Notes under the pieces: model-generated
The model's database searches: none
The model's input: the letters and a program-made list of their open reading frames with translations, nothing else
Told to the model about the DNA's origin: nothing
Program-made: the position numbers and the translations under genes
Source of the DNA: Cryptomeria japonica
Taxonomy: Eukaryota; Streptophyta; Pinopsida; Cupressales; Cupressaceae
NCBI RefSeq assembly: GCF_030272615.1
Contig: NC_081412.1
Span: forward strand, 481,309,872 to 481,373,871
DNA: 64,000 nt
Reading direction: 5' to 3'
Shown here: positions 58,961 to 64,000 of the stretch, piece by piece
Numbering within the stretch: position 1 is the stretch's first letter
Layout: every line of letters starts with the position of its first letter

Positions 58961-59406
58961 ACCATTGGGTCATAGAGCTCAGACCCGAAGGTTCAGGTGG
59001 AGTCGATGCTCGATACCTGCAACTGCATCATTGAGAAAACACACATACATTTCTCTAACATTTACAGGCACACTGGTGGAGGAGAGTCGTGACATTTTGT
59101 GTCCCTCCGAAGTGGGTGACGAAAGATCATCCCCTCGCACCCCATATAGACTCGTACCCATACAAGAAAATGAACACAAGATATACCTCATACATAAAGT
59201 AGATATGTCAGTCCAAGGTCGAAACATAAGCATATAATCAAACATCTAAACATCCATAGAGATAGAATGCATAACCAAAATCATATCATAGAATCGTGAT
59301 AAAGGTCATTTTATTAGAGAGTATCATCCAATCACATGAACAACTTAAGAGGTCAACCAGAGTCAAACTGGGTTAAAGAGAATCTGATCAAGGGAGGGGA
59401 ATTGCA

Positions 59407-59437
<31 letters not shown>

Positions 59438-59574
59438 TGTATGTATGTATGCATATATATGTGTGTGTGTATGTATATATGTATGTATGTATGTATGTAT
59501 ATATGTATATACATACATATGTATGTATATACATACATATATGTATATACATATGTATGTATATACATACATAT

Positions 59575-59646
<72 letters not shown>

Positions 59647-59932
59647 ACATATACATACATACATACATACATATATGTATGTATGTATGCATGTATGTAT
59701 ATGTATATATGTATGTATATATATATATATATATGTACATGCATACATACGCATGTATGTACATATGTACGTATGTATGTATGTATGTATGTATGTATGT
59801 ATGTATGTATGTACACATGTATATGTATACATATATACATATACATACATATATACATATATACATGTATATGTATATATATACATATATATGTATGTAT
59901 GTATATGTGTGTGTGTGTACATATATACATAT
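59407..59932. repeat. 525-bp ATGT/CA/TA microsatellite
   Basis: Starts immediately after the LTR terminus at 59406 and ends immediately before the LTR terminus at 59933. (ATGT)n dominates, with a (CA) run at about 59578-59608. Translations are artefacts. Confidence 0.96.
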
Positions 59933-60840
59933 TGATGGAGACTACCCTCATACACATCCACACAACTTTCACATGGTGGATCACACCCACGCACCTCTGA
60001 TGTGATATAAGATGAAACAGACTTCAATAGACTTCCTATCAAAACTGAGATAGGAGTAGAATAGAAAATAACTAGATTCTATAACAGAACACATTCGTAA
60101 TAGGAACTTCAAGTAAACCAGTAAATAAACAGAGAAACACAAATATCATTCCTTTATTCATTTATATGTCAAGACACATTACAAATATGTAGAGAATCTC
60201 TACTTACAAATTGGCATTTGTTGACTACTGAGAAATGCAACTTCACTCATAACAAAATTTGCAAACACAAGCTAATAATCATTGCCCAAACATGGGCTTC
60301 TTCCTCTCTCAAACTTATTCTTCTTTCTTCTATTTCCACTCTCATAGCTCAAACTGCCTTCCTCTTACCAACTTAATTCCTTCTACATCGCCTATGTGAA
60401 TGTGCCCAATTGTCCTCCTCCCTTATTGTCTAGTACCTCCTTTAACGAGTATATTTCTGCTCACTTATTGGTTAGGCCACAACTAACACATATTCACCCA
60501 AACAGTTTTTGTTTTTCTTCCATGTAGCCTCTTACCTTCTATTTTTTGGGCTCTCGATTTCAGCATTCTCCTCTATTATTCTACCTATCACCATTCAACC
60601 ACCCTCTCTTCTCCATCACCCAACATTTTTTTTGCTTCCCGTTCACTTATTCTTCACATCACCTTCCCGTCTGTTTTGTTGCCATGGTTTCAACCTAACA
60701 ACCACTCTTGTAACTACCAAACTAAATCTTGAATCGACGATAAAACTAAAATGATTAAACTATGCTTCTATTCCACAAACATGACCAGAAACATAAACTA
60801 TCAACCAAACTACCCCCAACTAAACCAAACACAAAAATTG
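59933..60840 (-). repeat. 3' LTR of the non-autonomous element (inner edge uncertain)
   Basis: Outer edge at 59933 is firm, from the direct repeat. The inner edge is not: a possible polypurine tract, AGTTGGGGGTAG on the minus strand near 60805-60820, would place it there. No coding sequence within. Confidence 0.45.
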
Positions 60841-60908
60841 AATGAGCTATGTAACCAAAATGATACGATGCTCTTGCATTAGATTCCCTAGGAGACAAAA
60901 TAAAATAT

Positions 60909-60920
60909 GTGCTCCTGCAC
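60909..60920. repeat. GTGCTCCTGCAC motif copy
   Basis: The same 12-mer found at 30296-30307 and 39190-39201, here inside the non-autonomous element. It may mark another insertion edge; no second end was found. Confidence 0.4.
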
Positions 60921-62780
60921 ATGGGAGAATCAACCAGTGATTATTTCATAATGTTGTGTTTCTTCCTCTTCCTCCAACATCATTCAGGCACATCGGCTAA
61001 ATTCCTCCAACATCATTGCTCAAATTTCATGAATCCATATTCATTGTCATCCATCTTTCTCCAATCTCTACTCACCCTATCCTTCACACTCAATAAACAC
61101 GAACAAGTTTATGGAAATTGAAGTATTCCAAGGTTTTGAACTCATTTACCTTGTCAAAATTTGTTACAACTGCATTTAAATCTACACTTACTATTTCATA
61201 TTCACATTCTACAACTTCATCTATCATTGTTTCCAACCACTCTTACTTCATATCCAACACCCCAAATAGTAAACCACTTTTGGATTCCTCATTTACTCCA
61301 CAACTCACAACATCTTTTCAAGAATCTATATATCTTACTTCAGTTTTCTTTCCAGACTTCGTGCCACTCAACATATCTGAATAATGCAAAATAAAGTCCT
61401 TATATAGGACAAAGAAATTTACCTTTTCTAGTAGTATAAACTCTTTATCATGGCCTACAATCTTCAACTTTATGTTCTTCGTTGTTCTGCTTGTCTACAT
61501 TTCTCCAAGTGTTTCCACCCATTCTGGCTCTATCCACAAATCTTCCTTACTATTACCCCTTTCCATCTCACCCATCGGTCTATTAACAACCTTATGTAAA
61601 TCTGCCTTCACTATTTCATATTATTCTTTTACCATAGCTAAACCATTTTGGACTCCTTCATTTTCATCATAACCCCCAATGTCTTCACAAAAAACTGCAT
61701 ACACTATTTCAGCCTTTGGCCTAAACTCTGCATCCTTCATCATTGAAAAGGAGTGCCCAACAACATCCTTATAAAAGACCTTCATATTTACCTATGAATG
61801 CATCACTACACCAACTTATTTATTATCAACTGCAACCTTCATTTCATCATCCTTCACTTTCCCACTTGGATTCATATCTTCACTACCAATCTTCCTCTGC
61901 CATTCTTGTTCAATTTCGGCAAATTGTGCCCACAAATCATCTAAATTGTTATTGTGTGCTCATCCTTCTTTTGATTTCATCTCTACCATGCTCCCATGAT
62001 GAATGTGTTGGACTTCAACATCTTTACCCTCTTCTAGTTCAACTTCTACTTCCATATTTCCTAATGTTCCTTCTTTTCTCTCTTTATACTTCATGCCTTT
62101 TTCATTCCAAGTATCTACTATCCACTCTTGGTTCCCATTCTTCTTCGTATCCATTCCACACTCATATTTACTCATTCTAAACCTTCCAATCTACCTTCTT
62201 TTTCTTTCCTTTTTCTTCTTGTATATTTCCCTTCTCGTGGATTTTTCATCCACAAGTCTCCACAACTCCATTTCACGTGCACTTATCTCATTGATGCTAG
62301 ACAATTCCTCATCACTCTCTTCCTTAAAATTATTTCCTTCAACAATTTAATTCCAATATTTAGAAGCACCCATAGTAACATCAACTTGTTTTCCTTCCAC
62401 ATTCTACATACTCTCCTCAAGTTTGTTCCAAGTTTCTCCTTCACTCCCCTTTCTCCTTTCTTCAAGCTCTTTGGTCATGTCTTCTTCATGTAGTGCTAAT
62501 GTTTCCCCACTCTTCCTGGGTTCTATTATGTGAGTTTCAACTTCTTGTTCACCCTACTGCAATGTCCTCTTATCCTCCTTTGTTGGCTTCAACATGTTTA
62601 TTTTCTCATTGGATTTGTCCCCTTCTTTGCATCACTTGTTTTCTTGCATTGTTCTCTCATCTACAAGTTCCTCTACTATTGTCCCATGCTTTACTACCCA
62701 TATTTTGTTTTCCATCTTCTTGGGTTGATGTCTTTGTATTTATGCATTGGGCCTCCCTTCTTGTCTCCTTGGAAACTTTG

Positions 62781-63287
62781 TCATTTCTTCCACCCTTTCT
62801 TTCTGCTTGTTGTCACAAACTCTATCACAACCCACCTTTTTTTATGTTCTATCTGATGTATTTCTTTAACTTGTTTCTGCTGCCAACTTGGTACTATATA
62901 TCTAGGATTCTTCGATATTCTTTTCTCTTGCATATTTACACTTCCACATACATAATCAAAATCAAAATTAGTACTCACATTTACCTTCCCAATGTTATAT
63001 TGTCCCAATTTAATTCCATCCTTGGCTTCATGGCTTGTCATCTCTTCTTTTTTATAAGTTTTCTTCCTCTCTTCATCTTTAGGTACCTTGGAATGAGATA
63101 CAAATTGCTTTCTTGGGTCTACTTGGCAGACTGCCGCAACTTGTTCTCTTTTCTTCTCAACTTCATCTTTGTCTATGGGCACTCTTCTTTCTCCTACTCT
63201 CGTCATCGTCAAGGTCTTCTTCTTGACCTTCCTCATACCTGCATTCACATCCTCAAACATATCATTAGCAAATAAATCAATATACAA
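62781..63287 (-). CDS. 168-codon charged ORF of the non-autonomous element
   Basis: Longest non-repetitive frame of the element, in the element's sense direction. It is rich in Lys, Glu, Arg and Val (KVKKKTLTMTRVGERRV, DKDEVEKKREQVAAVCQ), with no zinc knuckle, DSG or polymerase motif and no membrane segment. Overlapping plus-strand frames are hydrophobic mirror images of this purine-rich strand and are discounted. It could be a remnant of a gag-like protein or simply a frame kept open by composition. I do not recognise a family. Confidence 0.35.
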   Translation of the reverse strand: MYIDLFANDMFEDVNAGMRKVKKKTLTMTRVGERRVPIDKDEVEKKREQVAAVCQVDPRKQFVSHSKVPKDEERKKTYKKEEMTSHEAKDGIKLGQYNIGKVNVSTNFDFDYVCGSVNMQEKRISKNPRYIVPSWQQKQVKEIHQIEHKKRWVVIEFVTTSRKKGWKK

Positions 63288-63418
63288 AGATGTCTCTTAA
63301 GTGTCTCATCTAAGGACACTTTCCTCACCTCTTTACTTTCTTCTATAAGTGTTCCTTGATGCACTTCCACTTTCCTCCATTCTTCCTTATCTCCCCTCAG
63401 GTTCTCCACAATGAGAAC

Positions 63419-63634
63419 TTATTTCACCTCTTGCAGTGCATGTTGCTCTCTTGGAAACATCCTGCTATCCAAACCCCTCAAGGTTTTCCTCACACTTTTG
63501 TCTTCTCTTCTCAAGGCAACCATCCTTTGCCTTCTTCTCCTTTCAAAAATAAGCTTTATGGGCCACTTAAACTTCTTCCTCATCGGCCAAACCCAAAAAT
63601 ATTCCTGGATTCTTAGTTCAATCCATTGTTTCAC
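63419..63634 (-). CDS. 71-codon Arg-rich ORF near the primer site
   Basis: Sense to the element, about 300 bp after the primer site, where gag would start. It reads MKQWIELRIQEYFWVWPMRK, then ERRRRQRMVALRREDKSVRK. It is basic and helix-prone, as in gag N-termini, but has no diagnostic motif. Possibly the first part of the same broken reading as 62781-63287. Confidence 0.3.
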   Translation of the reverse strand: MKQWIELRIQEYFWVWPMRKKFKWPIKLIFERRRRQRMVALRREDKSVRKTLRGLDSRMFPREQHALQEVK

Positions 63635-63925
63635 TATCTCTAAATATTTTCTTACTCTACCATTTCTCTTTCAAAATCTACATCTTTCTTTTTCATGTTT
63701 TATTTCTTCACATCTCTCTTCTTGAGACTCTGTCTTCTAGAATGTTGTTGCATATTTCTTTCTCTTGTCTTGTGATAACACCTAGGGCTTTTCTCCTTTT
63801 GCTCTGCCCAGTCTTTCGGTACCCAATCTGCAACACACAAAACTCTTCGAGAATGCATGACCATCATTCACACACTTCTACAAGGTTCAATAAATCATCC
63901 CCACTTCACTTGCCTAGATCTTTGG

Positions 63926-63938
63926 GGCTCTGATACCA
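63926..63938 (-). promoter_or_regulatory. Primer-binding site (initiator tRNA-Met), minus strand
   Basis: GGCTCTGATACCA on the plus strand, i.e. TGGTATCAGAGCC on the minus strand, two bases from the LTR end at 63941. Confidence 0.9.
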
Positions 63939-64000
63939 CTTGATGCAGACTACCCTCACACACATCCACACAAATTCCACATGGTGGCTCACACCCACAC

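Larger units (their letters stand above)
55950..59406 (-). repeat. Gypsy-A family LTR, second copy
   Basis: On the minus strand it begins TGCAATTCCCCTCCCTTG at 59406, parallel to TGTAGTACCCCTCCCTCG in the 3' LTR at 12591. Homologous blocks run in the same order: the 'tcctcgcac(c)ccatata' block near 59130; 'ggttaccctggtgacctct' near 56610 and 'gagttaccctgggaacctctt' near 56840; 'gagtgtcatcac' near 56540. The last 300 bp or so of the LTR (R/U5 side) seem missing where the microsatellite begins. No pol sequence adjoins, so it is a solo or truncated LTR. Confidence 0.7.
59933..64000 (-). mobile_element. Non-autonomous LTR retrotransposon (partial, runs off the window)
   Basis: The sequence starting TGATGGAGACTACCCTCA at 59933 recurs as TGATGCAGACTACCCTCA at 63941-64000: two LTR copies in direct orientation. 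On the minus strand the LTR end at 63941 is followed by TGGTATCAGAGCC (plus 63926-63938 as its complement), the tRNA-Met primer site. The element therefore reads on the minus strand, with its 3' LTR at 59933 and its 5' LTR mostly beyond the window. The interior has no protease, RT or integrase motif. Its plus strand is strikingly pyrimidine-rich, so the transcript would be purine-rich. Confidence 0.8.

Noticed and set aside
59336-60042. Several frames of about 200 codons around 59.4-60.0 kb
   Set aside because: Microsatellite translation with short flanks; no domain.
61118-63933. Many plus-strand frames including one of 260 codons at 62493-63275
   Set aside because: They are antisense to the non-autonomous element and are hydrophobic Ser/Leu/Phe/Pro mirror images of a purine-rich strand.
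1-64000. CRISPR array, rRNA, bacterial operon or phage features
   Set aside because: Nothing of the kind; repeats here are microsatellites, LTRs and duplications in plant nuclear DNA.

Overview
This is a plant nuclear window, most likely from a gymnosperm and probably a conifer. It is AT-rich and made almost entirely of decayed, nested transposable elements. Both LTR superfamilies are present: Ty1/copia elements with the tRNA-Met primer site TGGTATCAGAGC, and Ty3/gypsy elements. A 5'-truncated Penelope-like GIY-YIG endonuclease is also present, and among land plants such elements are, as far as I know, described mainly from conifers. I see no intact host gene, no rRNA, no functional tRNA gene and no CRISPR array. 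Every protein-coding remnant I recognise is mobile-element derived and broken.

Layout. 1-490: LTR fragment of a gypsy family that recurs at 47851-48564, then a CA/TA microsatellite. 1112-1729: large foldback (inverted-repeat) element. 2856-12591 (minus): a 3.7-kb 3' LTR of a chromovirus-type gypsy element ('Gypsy-A'), split by a complete but dead copia element ('Copia-1', 3177-9200, target duplication AATTG). 12592-14783 (minus): Gypsy-A integrase C-terminus, split by a 1.5-kb terminal-inverted-repeat insertion. 14785-15459 (minus): Penelope-like fragment. 17045-48564 (minus): a large, repeatedly interrupted Tat-like gypsy element ('Gypsy-T'). In its own reading order it has a 5' LTR (48564-47851), gag N-terminus with His-rich repeats (40283-39203), gag zinc-knuckle region (about 31600), protease (about 30900), G-patch-like segment (28500), RT and two RNase H domains (27260-25510) and integrase (17818-17045). 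Into it have landed Copia-2 (17819-25509), a TIR element (28680-30307), a plus-strand element with unfamiliar ORFs (33650-37760), and two nested solo LTRs (43834-47336, containing 44143-45325).

48588-49110: a LINE reverse-transcriptase fragment carrying a tRNA-derived SINE with a 19-bp target duplication. 49115-51223: 3' end of another copia-like element. 52846-54406: solo copia-type LTR flanked by GTTAT. 55055-55906 and 59407-59932: very large alternating purine/pyrimidine microsatellites on either side of a second Gypsy-A-family LTR (55950-59406), which carries a GC-rich minisatellite. 59933-64000: a minus-strand non-autonomous LTR element with a strongly pyrimidine-rich plus strand, running off the window end.

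The insertions can be ordered by nesting: LINE, then Gypsy-T, then Copia-2 and the TIR elements; and Gypsy-A, then Copia-1. Copia-2 keeps one reading frame for 4 kb, broken mainly by Gln- or Arg-to-stop changes of the kind expected from deamination of methylated cytosine. Copia-1 also has several single-base frameshifts and a palindromic insertion. All domain calls are by eye from translated motifs; no database search was run.
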